NCBI RefSeq assembly: GCF_902506095.1
Contig: NZ_LR733293.1
Coordinates: 3,547,138-3,611,137 of the forward strand
Source of the DNA: Arthrobacter sp. 9AX
GTDB taxonomy: Bacteria > Actinomycetota > Actinomycetes > Actinomycetales > Micrococcaceae
DNA length: 64,000 nt
Reading direction: 5' to 3'
The translations under genes and the position numbers were made by a program. The notes under the pieces were generated by a model. It was not told where the DNA came from. It saw only the letters and a program-made list of their open reading frames with translations, and searched no databases. Shown here in pieces: positions 17,272-25,694 of the stretch (position 1 is the stretch's first letter; each line of letters begins with the position of its first letter).

Positions 17272-18279
17272 TCACCCCTTTGCAAGGAATGTCCGGATAG
17301 TCTCCGCCATCCGCGGCGCCTGCGTCCAGTGCAGGTAGTGGTTGCCTTGCAGGGTGACTACCTCGTGGCGCCTGACGTTCTGCAGCAGGTTCTCCGCCGC
17401 GGCGGTCTTCTCGGCGGTGTGCTCCGTCTTTTCGTCGGCGATGAAAGCGAGCACGGGCAGGTCATCGGGGTAGGTGACTCCCTTGAGGGCCTGGGCGTTG
17501 TTGCCGATCCGGGCCGTTTCATCGGCCACAGCCGGGGCGCCGTAGTTCCAGCTGGTCATCATGCGCATGCGCTGCAGCTCGTCCTCCGTGTAGGCGCTGC
17601 CGCCGGGGTCCACAAAACCCGGGACCAGCGCGGAGAATACCCGGACGATGCCCGTGACCGCCAACGCCTTTTGCCAGTTGAGCTCCGGCTGCGGATCCGG
17701 AACCGGCCCGTTCCCGGGCTTCGGGATGGAGGCGTCGATGCCCACCACCGCCGAGACTTCCGCCCGGTACCGGTTGGCGTAGTCCAGCATGTAGAAACCG
17801 GCGATCGAGTGCCCGGCCAGGACGTAGGGCTGTTTCACCTGAAGCTTGGCCAGGGCTTCGTGGAGGTCGTTGCTGATGTTTTCGTTGGTCCGCGGGCTGC
17901 CTTCCAGGTCGCTGTAGCCGTACCCGAGCCCTTCCACCACGATCACGTCAAAGCCGTTCAGTTCCCGGATCAACGGCTGGAAATCGAGGGCGGGGGCCGG
18001 GGTTCCCAGGCCGCTGAGGAGGACAACCGGCTGGCCCTGCTGCCCGTTCCGGTACACGTTCAGCGCACCGCCTCCGACCGCGACGCGCTCACCGTACGCC
18101 GGGGTGCTGGATTTCTCGGACTGCTCCAGGACCAGGTTGACCGCCGTGGAGAGCAGGATCAGGCCCACAATGACCAGCGCCGCGATCCCGGCGCGGCGCC
18201 ACCCGCGCCGCGGCTTCCTGCGGGGCGGGCGGCCGGCGGCGTCCTGCCGGTCCGAGGTCTTTTCAGGAAATGCATGCAT
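17272..18279 (-). CDS. Membrane-anchored alpha/beta hydrolase
   Basis: A 335-residue hydrolase. A basic N-terminus and one membrane helix (about 30-48, AALVIVGLILLSTAVNLVL) precede the alpha/beta domain. The nucleophile elbow is GHSIAG; an acid (VGIDAS region or later) and the late histidine (LQGNHYLHW) complete the likely triad. The substrate is unknown. It sits immediately upstream of the SnoaL-like gene, so the two are an operon. Confidence 0.85.
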   Translation of the reverse strand: MHAFPEKTSDRQDAAGRPPRRKPRRGWRRAGIAALVIVGLILLSTAVNLVLEQSEKSSTPAYGERVAVGGGALNVYRNGQQGQPVVLLSGLGTPAPALDFQPLIRELNGFDVIVVEGLGYGYSDLEGSPRTNENISNDLHEALAKLQVKQPYVLAGHSIAGFYMLDYANRYRAEVSAVVGIDASIPKPGNGPVPDPQPELNWQKALAVTGIVRVFSALVPGFVDPGGSAYTEDELQRMRMMTSWNYGAPAVADETARIGNNAQALKGVTYPDDLPVLAFIADEKTEHTAEKTAAAENLLQNVRRHEVVTLQGNHYLHWTQAPRMAETIRTFLAKG

Positions 18280-18341
18280 GGGTGACCACCTTCATCCTGA
18301 AGCCTCAACATGGTGCATGACGGCCCGCCGTCGGCCGATCT

Positions 18342-18605
18342 TCAGCCAGCTTCCAGGTTTTTCGCCACCACGGGCAGAGTGCGTTCCAGTTCCTCGGTGG
18401 GGCTGAACTCCACCAGCAACGTCCCCGGGGCAAGCTCATCGGTGTGTCCCGGCGGCGTGTAGTAGGCCTCCCCCGCTTCGACCACCTCATCGCCGTCGGG
18501 CAAATGCATGATGAGCCGGCTCTTTACAACATAACCCCAGTGGTGGCTCTGGCACCGGTCATCCGGCAGACCCTTGTAGTACGGCGTGAAGTCGCCGCGG
18601 ATCAG
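18342..18605 (-). pseudogene. 5'-truncated cupin-domain gene
   Basis: Translation of this strand gives a cupin C-terminal half without an initiator: RGDFTPYYKGLPDDRC, then SHHWGYVVKSRLIMHLPDG and EAGEAYYTPPGHTDEL, ending LEAG at 18342. The frame is closed by a TGA just upstream (18606-18608), inside the last codons of the intact cupin gene. The fragment has the same spacing of the PPGH metal-site region as its neighbour, so it looks like a tandem paralogue that lost its N-terminus. Confidence 0.65.
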
Positions 18606-18976
18606 TCAGGCTTGGCGAAGGTGGCGGCACTGAGGATTTCGTAGCCCACGAAGGCTTCGTCGCCTTCCACCCAGGCGTCGTGGCCCGGCGGGACGGCGTA
18701 GGCGTGGCCGGGGCGTACTGTGGTCCGCGTTCCGTCTTCCATTTCGACTGTGAGCGTTCCGGCGGTGCAGAACCCGAGGTGGTTTACCTGGCAGGTGTCC
18801 GTGTGGACCACCGTCTTGACCGTCTCGGACCAGCGCCAGCCTGGCTCGAACGTGCACCTGGCCAGGGTGTGGTCGCTGATGTTTACTACATCAACGGCGG
18901 TTTTCGGCGGGCGCCGTTTCTCATCGGGTTCGTCGAAGGATTTTTCTTGCAGGGCTGTGACGGATACTCCGGCCAT
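18602..18976 (-). CDS. Cupin-domain protein
   Basis: A 124-residue single-domain cupin. It has a metal-site-like NHLGF segment and the second cupin motif GHAYAVPPGHDAWVEGDE. The long frame to 19138 is not needed: the ATG at 18976 has AGGAG at proper distance. The function is unknown; small cupins are isomerases, dioxygenases or sensors. A truncated paralogue follows immediately downstream. Confidence 0.82.
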   Translation of the reverse strand: MAGVSVTALQEKSFDEPDEKRRPPKTAVDVVNISDHTLARCTFEPGWRWSETVKTVVHTDTCQVNHLGFCTAGTLTVEMEDGTRTTVRPGHAYAVPPGHDAWVEGDEAFVGYEILSAATFAKPD

Positions 18977-19165
18977 TGTGGTTCTCCTGAGGGGCAAAGT
19001 TTGTACCTGTTCTTCCGGAGCCCCAGGCATCTCCGGGGTTGGTTGGCGGGCCTGCTCTGAGCCGTCCCATGCCGCGCCAACGCTGTCACCCAGCGGTATC
19101 AGCGTGCGCCCCGGAGTGGGCGGTGTCAATACATTCAACCCCCTTCCGAGGCCGGGGGATGCGAA

Positions 19166-19194
19166 GGGCGCCGCCCCTGGTTGGAACGGCGCCC
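19166..19194 (-). terminator. Hairpin downstream of the CNNM operon
   Basis: GGGCGCCG (19166-19173) pairs with CGGCGCCC (19187-19194). It lies 44 bp beyond the stop of the CNNM gene on the minus strand. No T-run is visible, so it is only terminator-like. Confidence 0.45.
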
Positions 19195-19237
19195 CTATGT
19201 CTGCGCTGGAGTGTCTGCGCTGGATATCCGAGCGGGG

Positions 19238-20278
19238 TCAGGCGCTGGTGGCGTCCTGCACTTCGCCCACGAGCTCCTCGATGATGTCCTCGAGGAAGAG
19301 CACACCCGTGGTGTTGCCACGTGCATCGAACACCTTCGCCACGTGGGCGCCGGTACGGCGCATCGTGGCCAGCGCGTCCTCCAGCTCGGCACCGCTGAAC
19401 GCCGAGGCGAGGCGGCGGATCCGCTTGGCTGGGACGGGCTGCGTGAACTTCTCCGGCGTGGTCAGGTCCATCACATCCTTGAGGTGCAGATAACCGGAAG
19501 GGTCGCCGTCGTCATTAACCAGGATGTAGCGGGAGTAGCCGTGCTCCGCGACTGCCCGCTGTATCTCCGCTGGTGTGGCGGACTCCGGCAGGAGCACCAT
19601 CTCGGAGATGGGCACCTCCACATCGGCCACGGTCTTGGCGGTGAACTCGAACGCCGCGGTCAGGGTGCCGCTGGTGTCCGTGAGCATGCCGTCGCGGGTG
19701 GACTGCTCCACGATGTTGGCCACCTCGTCCAGGGTGTAGGCGCTGGTTGCCTCGTCCTTCGGTTCCACCCGGAAGAGCCGCAGGATGGAGTTGGCGATCC
19801 CGTTAAGGGTCCAGATGACCGGTTTGAAAACCCTCGCGACCATCACCAGCGGCGGGGCCAGGATCAGGGCCGCCCGCGTGGGGACGGAGAAGGAGATATT
19901 CTTGGGGACCATCTCGCCCAGGACCACGTGCAGGAACGTGACCAGCAGCAGCGCAATCACAAAGGCGATGATGCTGATGGCCTCGTAGGACAGCGATGTG
20001 AGGCCCAGCGGGATTTCCAGCAGGTGGTGGATGGCCGGCTCCGAGACGTTCAGGATCACCAGGGAGCAGACCGTGATGCCCAGCTGGCTGGTGGCAAGCA
20101 TCAGCGTGGCGTGCTCCATGGCCCACAGCGTGGTTTTCGCCGCCTTGCTGCCAGCCTCCGCCTTGGGCTCGATCTGGGAACGGCGGGCAGAGATAACGGC
20201 GAATTCGGCGCCGACGAAGAAGGCGTTGACCACCAGGAGCACCACCAGCCAGATGATGCCGGGAAGATATTCACTCAT
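19238..20278 (-). CDS. CNNM/hemolysin C-family membrane protein with CBS pair
   Basis: A 346-residue protein. The DUF21/CNNM membrane domain spans about 1-180 (FFVGAEFAVISARRSQ, then VVLGEMVPKNISFS), and a CBS pair follows (about 200-335, ending LFLEDIIEELVGE). It has no CorC_HlyC tail, unlike its partner. The family is linked to Mg2+/Co2+ handling. It overlaps the end of the paralogous upstream gene by 8 bp, so the two probably form a functional pair. Confidence 0.9.
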   Translation of the reverse strand: MSEYLPGIIWLVVLLVVNAFFVGAEFAVISARRSQIEPKAEAGSKAAKTTLWAMEHATLMLATSQLGITVCSLVILNVSEPAIHHLLEIPLGLTSLSYEAISIIAFVIALLLVTFLHVVLGEMVPKNISFSVPTRAALILAPPLVMVARVFKPVIWTLNGIANSILRLFRVEPKDEATSAYTLDEVANIVEQSTRDGMLTDTSGTLTAAFEFTAKTVADVEVPISEMVLLPESATPAEIQRAVAEHGYSRYILVNDDGDPSGYLHLKDVMDLTTPEKFTQPVPAKRIRRLASAFSGAELEDALATMRRTGAHVAKVFDARGNTTGVLFLEDIIEELVGEVQDATSA

Positions 20279-21632
20279 GGGTCAGCTCCTGCGTCAGGCC
20301 ATCGACGATGCGGTCATGGGCGCTCTCTGGCGCGTCCTCTGTGGTGTCCGGGGTGAAGCGGATGCGCTCCACGTGGGTGCCCAGGACACGCTCCACCCGG
20401 AGGGTGCCTGCCTCAATCCGGACTTCATCGCCGAGTTCAGGGATGCGGTCCAGCTGGTCCGTGACGAAACCGGCAAGAGTGTCGTATTCCTCGCCGTCCG
20501 GCACTGCGATGCCGGTCCGGTCCAGCAGTTCGTCCGGCCTCAGTGCGGCGTCGAAGGTGATGGAACGCCCCGTCCGCACAACACCGGTCCGGGCGCGGTC
20601 GTGTTCGTCCTCAAGCTCGCCGACGATTTCCTCCACGAGGTCCTCCAGGGTGACGATGCCGGCGGTACCACCGTGTTCGTCGGAGACGATGGCCACCTGC
20701 AGGCCCTGCCTGCGCAGCAGAACCAGGAGCGTATCCACGCCCATGGATCCCGGCACGCGCAGGGGTTCGATCATCAACTGCCCGGCAGTGACGTCCGCAC
20801 GGTCCTCCAGTGCCACGGCGAAAGCCTGCTTGACGTGCAGGACTCCCTGGACGTCGTCGCGGTCCTCGCCGATGACCGGGAACCGGGAGTAGCCTGTGCT
20901 GATGGCCACGGCGACAATGTCCTCCGCCGTGTCCGCGGCGTTCACTGCCGTCATCCGTACCCGTGGCGTCATCACGTCAGCGGCCGAGTGCTCCGAGAAC
21001 CGCAGGGTCCGGTGCAGCAGGACCGCGTGGTCCGCGTCCAGGACGCCTTCCATCGCGGAGCGGCGCACCAGCGAGCTGAGCTCTTCGGCGCTGCGGGCAC
21101 CGGAGAGCTCTTCCTTCGGCTCGATCCCGAAGGACCTGATGATCCCGTTGGCGGTGTTGTTGAACAGCAGGATCACCGGTTTGAAGACCGTGGTGAAGAG
21201 GGTCTGGAACGGTACCACCACTTTGGCCGTGGCCAGCGGAAGGGCCAGTGCGAAGTTTTTGGGCACCAGTTCGCCGATCACCATGGAGAAGATCGTGGCG
21301 ATGAAGATGCCGATCACCGCGCCGACGCCGGGTACCAACGATTCGGCAAGGCCTGCGTTCTGCAGTGGTCCGCTCAGCATGGAGCTGATGGCGGGCTCAA
21401 ACGTGTAGCCGGTGAGCAAGGTGGTGAGCGTGATTCCCAACTGCGCACCGGAGAGGTGCGTTGAGGTGATTTTCAGCGCCTTGATGGTGCGCGTAAGGCG
21501 CTTTTCCCCGCGGGCCTGGCGGGCTTCAAGATCGTTGCGGTCCAGATTGACCAGCGCGAACTCGGAAGCAACGAAAAAACCGGTACCGACCGTGAGAACG
21601 AGGCCGATGCCCAGCATGATCCATTCATACAT
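20271..21632 (-). CDS. CNNM/CorC-family membrane protein
   Basis: A 453-residue protein with a DUF21/CNNM membrane domain (about 1-190: GFFVASEFALVNLDRND, GELVPKNFALALP), a CBS pair (about 210-335, VTLEDLVEEIVGELEDEHD) and a C-terminal CorC_HlyC domain (about 350-430, PDGEEYDTLAGFV). Such proteins are implicated in divalent cation efflux. It is the first gene of a two-gene operon with a shorter paralogue. Confidence 0.92.
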   Translation of the reverse strand: MYEWIMLGIGLVLTVGTGFFVASEFALVNLDRNDLEARQARGEKRLTRTIKALKITSTHLSGAQLGITLTTLLTGYTFEPAISSMLSGPLQNAGLAESLVPGVGAVIGIFIATIFSMVIGELVPKNFALALPLATAKVVVPFQTLFTTVFKPVILLFNNTANGIIRSFGIEPKEELSGARSAEELSSLVRRSAMEGVLDADHAVLLHRTLRFSEHSAADVMTPRVRMTAVNAADTAEDIVAVAISTGYSRFPVIGEDRDDVQGVLHVKQAFAVALEDRADVTAGQLMIEPLRVPGSMGVDTLLVLLRRQGLQVAIVSDEHGGTAGIVTLEDLVEEIVGELEDEHDRARTGVVRTGRSITFDAALRPDELLDRTGIAVPDGEEYDTLAGFVTDQLDRIPELGDEVRIEAGTLRVERVLGTHVERIRFTPDTTEDAPESAHDRIVDGLTQELTHE

Positions 21633-21984
21633 TCGGGCGCCCCTCTCCCGTGGTGGCCGGCGAACCGGTCAGAAGGTGGAGGGGCCTGGGCATATGTGAA
21701 GGAGGGTCATCCATAATGCACTCCATCCTATCGGGCGCGTTTGCCGGCGCCTGCACGGATTCGCCCACAGCGGACGGGCCGGCACCCTGAGTGCCTTCCT
21801 CGAGGCCGTCAGGTTCCGTTCCGAACTGCTCAGCTGCCACCTCGACGACGGCGCCCTCCGCCGTCGGCCTCATCACCTGCTGATGGCGCGTTGCAGGAAA
21901 AGCGGCACCTGCTGATGGCGCGTTGCAGGAAAAGCGGCAGGAAGTGACGGCGCGTTCGGGTGGGGCCGTGTTCACCGTCCGTCC
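21633..21984. other. Intergenic region with a 32-bp repeat pair
   Basis: These 352 bp between the CNNM operon and the phosphopantetheinyl transferase gene carry no gene I can support. They contain the exact 32-bp duplication at 21874-21937 and should hold promoters for both divergent transcripts. I cannot place those promoters with confidence. Confidence 0.5.
21874..21937. repeat. Exact 32-bp tandem duplication
   Basis: CACCTGCTGATGGCGCG followed by TTGCAGGAAAAGCGG occurs at 21874-21905 and again at 21906-21937 with no difference. The shared core CTGATGG..GCGT....AAAA.CGG relates it to the six-unit array at 35742, which has the same period. Confidence 0.85.
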
Positions 21985-22992
21985 GTGGCTCTACCAAACA
22001 GCCCTCCCGCCGCTGCCATGAGTTCCCTCGCCGGGCCAGGGGTTTCGCTGGCAGCCGTGCGGCTGTCCGGCGTGGACCTTGCGTTGGAACATATATTGGA
22101 CGACGCCGAGCTGGCGCGGGCCAACACATTCCGCTCACCGGCCCTGCGGCGCAGGTTTGTTGCCGGGCGGATTGTGCTGCGGCTCCACATCAGCGGGCTG
22201 ACCGGGGACAGTCCCGGTTCCCTGGAGCTGGATTATGTCTGTCCGTCGTGCCGGAACAGGACCGGGCACGGGGTTCCCGGCTACCGCGTCCCCTCCCTCG
22301 CGAGACCGCTACGCGTCAGCCTCAGCCGGTCGGGGGACTGGTGCGTGCTCGCCGCCAGCCTGGATGAGGGCGTCGCGGGCATCGGCGTGGACCTCGAGGC
22401 CACACCATCGGCCGGCTTCGACGGATTCCAGTCCGTGGCCATGACCGCCCACGAGCGCGGCAAGCTTGCGGGGGTGCCGGCGCCGCTGAGGTCTGGGTTC
22501 ATGACCCGCCTCTGGGTCCGCAAGGAAGCCGTCCTCAAAGCCCTCGGAACCGGGCTGGCCTTGGACCCCGCCACCGTTGATGTGTCCGGCCCGGTCCCCC
22601 GCTTGATTGGCGGACCCGCCTCCGAGGAACGCTGGCAGCTCCAGGACCTGGATCCGGCGAGCGTGGGCCTGCCGCCGGATTTCACCGCCGCCTGCGCCGT
22701 CCGGAAACCCGGGGGCCAACATCCGCGGCGCTGCCTGGTTGGGGTGAGTGCGGGCGGGTGGGAACTGGTTGTTGACTCTCCTTCCGGCGGGGTCGAAACT
22801 TTGGCAATGACCAATGAACCCGAGGCGCTGATGGCTGTCGTCGAACGGCTCGCCGAGCGCTTTCCTGAAGAACACCGCTCCGTGATCGAGGAGATCGTGG
22901 CCGAGGAACACGGCCTGCTCGACGACGGCCCCATCCGCGATTACATCCCCGTGCTGGTGGAAAGGGCCGCCAAGCTCCGGCTGTCCCGCTAA
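21985..22992 (+). CDS. 4'-phosphopantetheinyl transferase with C-terminal helical dimerisation-type domain
   Basis: A 335-residue protein (324 if the ATG at 22018 is used; neither start has a clear ribosome site). Residues to about 240 are an Sfp-type phosphopantetheinyl transferase: FVAGRIVLR, the YVCPSCRNRTGHG segment, GIGVDLE and the catalytic helix LWVRKEAVLKA. It would activate carrier proteins of lipid, polyketide or siderophore synthesis. The last ~75 residues (AVVERLAERFPEEHRS to VLVERAAKLRLSR) look like a three-helix dimerisation domain, an unusual extension. Confidence 0.85.
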   Translation: MALPNSPPAAAMSSLAGPGVSLAAVRLSGVDLALEHILDDAELARANTFRSPALRRRFVAGRIVLRLHISGLTGDSPGSLELDYVCPSCRNRTGHGVPGYRVPSLARPLRVSLSRSGDWCVLAASLDEGVAGIGVDLEATPSAGFDGFQSVAMTAHERGKLAGVPAPLRSGFMTRLWVRKEAVLKALGTGLALDPATVDVSGPVPRLIGGPASEERWQLQDLDPASVGLPPDFTAACAVRKPGGQHPRRCLVGVSAGGWELVVDSPSGGVETLAMTNEPEALMAVVERLAERFPEEHRSVIEEIVAEEHGLLDDGPIRDYIPVLVERAAKLRLSR

Positions 22993-23129
22993 GCAGTATT
23001 TAACAGCCATCGGCACCCGCCACGAACGGAATTACGTCAAACAATTGGGTCTTTTTGATCCACGTCATCGGGCCTACGGTAGGAAAACACAGGCCAACCC
23101 GGGCTGCCGAAGTACGGAGGATCCCAAAG

Positions 23130-23414
23130 ATGACAACGCACGTCGCAGACTGCAGCGTAACCAACTGTTCCTTCAACGATCACACCAACTGCAACGCCGC
23201 CGCCATCACCGTGGGCGGTGCCGAAAACCACGCACACTGCGCCACGTTCATTGAAACGGGCCTGCACGGGGGGCTGCCCAAGGTCCTGGCCGACGTCGGA
23301 GCCTGCCAGCGCAGCGAATGCGTCCACAACGACCACTTGATGTGCAAGGCACCCGAGGTGCACGTCGGCCCCGGCAGGGACAACGCCGACTGCCTCACCT
23401 ACTCCCACGCATAG
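23130..23414 (+). CDS. DUF1540 protein with two cysteine-rich repeats
   Basis: A 94-residue protein with two copies of a short Cys module: ADCSVTNCSFNDHTNC...HAHCATF and GACQRSECVHNDHLMC...NADCLTY. The spacing suggests a metal site in each, as expected for DUF1540. The function is unknown. The ATG at 23130 follows GGAGG at 23116-23120, and the longer frame upstream is not needed. A strong terminator follows, so it is monocistronic. Confidence 0.88.
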   Translation: MTTHVADCSVTNCSFNDHTNCNAAAITVGGAENHAHCATFIETGLHGGLPKVLADVGACQRSECVHNDHLMCKAPEVHVGPGRDNADCLTYSHA

Positions 23415-23419
23415 GATCC

Positions 23420-23449
23420 GCCCCGGTGCTTAAGAGCTCCGGGGCTTTT
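23420..23449 (+). terminator. Rho-independent terminator of the DUF1540 gene
   Basis: GCCCCGG (23420-23426) pairs with CCGGGGC (23439-23445), followed by TTTT. It lies immediately after the DUF1540 stop. Confidence 0.8.
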
Positions 23450-23475
23450 GCCTGTCCTGACCAGTCCGCCGGTGA

Positions 23476-24648
23476 CTAGTCAGCGGGTATCCACACCGTG
23501 CAGTTGGCAGCGTCGGCGACCACGTCCTCCAGCTCCCCGGTGCGGTGCAGCACTTCCAGCTGGCGCGACGCGCCGGTACCCGCGTAGAGCAGGTCATCGA
23601 TCAGTTCCTCCACCCGGTGCAGGTCCCCGCTGTCCTCGAGCGCCTCCATGATGTGCTCCAGCAGCGCATTCACTACCGCGACCGCCGGCGTCGGCTGGTA
23701 GCTCACCGGGTCCAGCAGATCACCGCCCAGCCCCCACCGGCTGGCCTTCCAGCCGGCCAGGCGCAGCAGCTCGGTGGGAACCGCCTGAGCCGGGACGCCT
23801 TCCTGCCACTCCCGGGCAGCCGTCTCCACCACCCCGCGGACGATACCCGCCAGCAGCACGGCGTTCTGCGGCCGCAGGCACACGTCGGCAATCCGGATCT
23901 CCACCGTGGGATAGTGCCGCGAGAGTCGGGCGTCGAAGTAGACCATCCCCTCATCCAGCACGACGCCGGTGCTCACCATGTCATGCACCAACTGGTGGTA
24001 CGCCTCGGCCGATCCAAGGACACCCAGCGGCCCCGCCGACGGCCACCGGCTCCACACCTGGGCGCGGTAGCTGGCATAACCGCTGTTCTGCCCGTGCCAG
24101 AACGGCGAGTTGGCACTGAGTGCACTCAGCACCGGCAGCCAGGTGCGGATGCGGTCCAGCACGGCCACGCCTTCTTCATCCGATTCCACCGATACATGGA
24201 TGTGGCAGCCACAGGTCAACTGCTCCCTGGCGGTCAGCCCGTACTCGTGCGTCATGGCGGCAAAGCGCCGCAGCGCAGCCGGATGGGGGTCGCACGGAAG
24301 CGGCGACGTCCCCAGGGCGGCAACGCGGACCCCGATCTTCCGCCCCTCGGCGTCCGCCAGGGCCCTTCCCGCGATCACATCGGCCTCCAGCGCAGCCATC
24401 GTTGAATGCGGCGGGGTGACAACCTCGATCATCTCCTGCTGGAATTCCGCCGTGAGGAACGGGCCGCCGCCGGGACCAGCGGGGCGCCTGTACCCTTCCA
24501 GCAAACCGGCGGCCATGGGCACGGCTTCCCCGGTTTCCGGGCTCACCAGCAGCAGTTCCTCCTCGATTCCAAACGTACGACGACGTCCGTCACCGGTGCG
24601 GGCGCCCACGGGTTCCGCCGGGGTGACGTCCGCGTCCAAGCCGCCCAT
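23476..24648 (-). CDS. YbdK-family carboxylate-amine ligase (glutamate-cysteine ligase type 2)
   Basis: A 390-residue ATP-grasp-like ligase. It has the family start RTFGIEEELLLVSPETGE (substrate and Mg2+ acidic residues), then TCGCHIHVSVESDE and HYPTVEIRIADVCLRP. YbdK proteins show weak glutamate-cysteine ligase activity. Actinobacteria use mycothiol, so the physiological product is uncertain. The small coiled-coil gene upstream is on the same strand. Confidence 0.9.
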   Translation of the reverse strand: MGGLDADVTPAEPVGARTGDGRRRTFGIEEELLLVSPETGEAVPMAAGLLEGYRRPAGPGGGPFLTAEFQQEMIEVVTPPHSTMAALEADVIAGRALADAEGRKIGVRVAALGTSPLPCDPHPAALRRFAAMTHEYGLTAREQLTCGCHIHVSVESDEEGVAVLDRIRTWLPVLSALSANSPFWHGQNSGYASYRAQVWSRWPSAGPLGVLGSAEAYHQLVHDMVSTGVVLDEGMVYFDARLSRHYPTVEIRIADVCLRPQNAVLLAGIVRGVVETAAREWQEGVPAQAVPTELLRLAGWKASRWGLGGDLLDPVSYQPTPAVAVVNALLEHIMEALEDSGDLHRVEELIDDLLYAGTGASRQLEVLHRTGELEDVVADAANCTVWIPAD

Positions 24649-24692
24649 CGCCGTCGTCCTTTGTCATTCCATCCGGAGCATTGGCCTGCGCA

Positions 24693-24959
24693 TCACAGCG
24701 TGGGCGCGGAATTCCGGAGACCGGGCTGGACCGGATCGCCGGCCAGGTGCCCGTACACTAACTCCAGCAGCTCCGCGGCGCGCACGTTCAGCCGACGTGA
24801 CTCCTCCAGCGCCCGGTCCAGCCGGACTACCTCGGATCGCAGCTCCGCGATGTCGGTGGCGGCGATGGCCAGGCGCAGGTGGACCTCTTCCAGCGGGTCG
24901 CTCAGGGGCTCGTGCTCGTGGATGGCATCAAGCAGGGGATCATTCATGGCGCGGTGCAC
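24693..24959 (-). CDS. Small coiled-coil protein, unknown function
   Basis: An 88-residue protein (84 from the ATG at 24947). The middle is a heptad-rich helix (EEVHLRLAIAATDIAELRSE to RALEESRRLNVRAAELLELV). I do not recognise the family. It lies 44 bp upstream of the YbdK-type gene on the same strand and may share its transcript. The choice between the GTG at 24959 and the ATG at 24947 is open. Confidence 0.55.
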   Translation of the reverse strand: MHRAMNDPLLDAIHEHEPLSDPLEEVHLRLAIAATDIAELRSEVVRLDRALEESRRLNVRAAELLELVYGHLAGDPVQPGLRNSAPTL

Positions 24960-25322
24960 TCACTTTCGGTCGGCTTGGGGCGCCCGTCATTGTGACGCCC
25001 GGGCTGTAGGGGCTTGAGTACTCGGACCGGGTCGCGTGCATGGGAGCCTTTCAGCCATTCCGCCGGGTCTGTGCCCGGGCAGGGGGTGTGCCGACGGGCT
25101 CTGCATACCGTCCAAGGAAAAACATAATAAGCACGCTTATAAATCCTTGGGAAGAGGGTTTTTGCCGCAGCTGAGTTGTTGTACTTCCCTGCCGGCCCCG
25201 AGTACATTCAGCAGTGGGACGGGGCATCATTTCCCGACCCTCCCCCGGCCCTTTGCGCGGGCCGGGCGGGCAGCTGCTGGAGCAGGCCGGCAGCGCTCCT
25301 TGCAGAACCGGATTGAGCCAAC
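24960..25322. other. Intergenic region, no gene seen
   Basis: This 363-bp divergent spacer holds no supported gene. It has an AT-rich segment at 25117-25150 containing AATAAGCACGCTTATAA (25126-25142), which resembles elements upstream of the Mn-catalase and CxxC-cassette genes. It probably contains the promoter of the small gene at 25323. Confidence 0.5.
25126..25142 (+). promoter_or_regulatory. AAGCACGCTTATA element
   Basis: A near-palindromic AATAAGCACGCTTATAA in an otherwise GC-rich spacer. Related sequences occur at 29777-29797, 46630-46650 and 47501-47514, each upstream of a gene start. Its role as a promoter or operator is inference. Confidence 0.35.
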
Positions 25323-25580
25323 ATGCCGTCCTCGCACTACCAGCAGTTCCTGGCCGAAGCCACCATCCCTGACCCGTCCGCCGATCACCCCTTGGGGCCT
25401 GACTGCCTCTACGGCCTTTATGTCAGCTGGGCCTCCCTTCACGGCCTCCGGCCGAAGCCGGACCAGGCCTTCCGCGCCGGCATGCACCGGTGCGGTGTTG
25501 ACGTGCATGATTGCCGGCTGCACATGACCGGCCCCGCAGCCGCCGACTACATCCTCTACAGCTACCCCGCCGTGGCCTGA
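25323..25580 (+). CDS. Small hypothetical protein
   Basis: An 85-residue protein that I cannot assign. It has an aromatic/Gly-rich start (YQQFLAEATIPDPSAD, LGPDCLYGLYVSWASL) and a Cys/His-containing C-terminal half (HRCGVDVHDCRLHM). Codon use and third-position GC fit coding. Two hairpins that could end its transcript lie at 25629 and 25671. It is monocistronic behind an AT-rich promoter-like region. Confidence 0.6.
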   Translation: MPSSHYQQFLAEATIPDPSADHPLGPDCLYGLYVSWASLHGLRPKPDQAFRAGMHRCGVDVHDCRLHMTGPAAADYILYSYPAVA

Positions 25581-25628
25581 CCCCAGCCCGCACAGCCGGA
25601 AGCGACCCCCTGCTCAGGGAGGGAGCCC

Positions 25629-25654
25629 GACGGCGGAGGTCGCCTGCCGCCGTC
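25629..25654. terminator. Hairpin between convergent genes
   Basis: GACGGCGG (25629-25636) pairs with CCGCCGTC (25647-25654). It lies between the convergent small gene and the GAF-ANTAR gene. Confidence 0.55.
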
Positions 25655-25670
25655 GTCCTCCCTGCCCCAC

Positions 25671-25691
25671 CCAAACCTCGTTCAGGTTTGG
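25671..25691. terminator. Second hairpin between convergent genes
   Basis: CCAAACCT (25671-25678) pairs with AGGTTTGG (25684-25691) around a 5-nt loop, 3 bp from the stop of the minus-strand GAF-ANTAR gene. It is probably that gene's terminator. Confidence 0.6.
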
Positions 25692-25694
25692 GGC

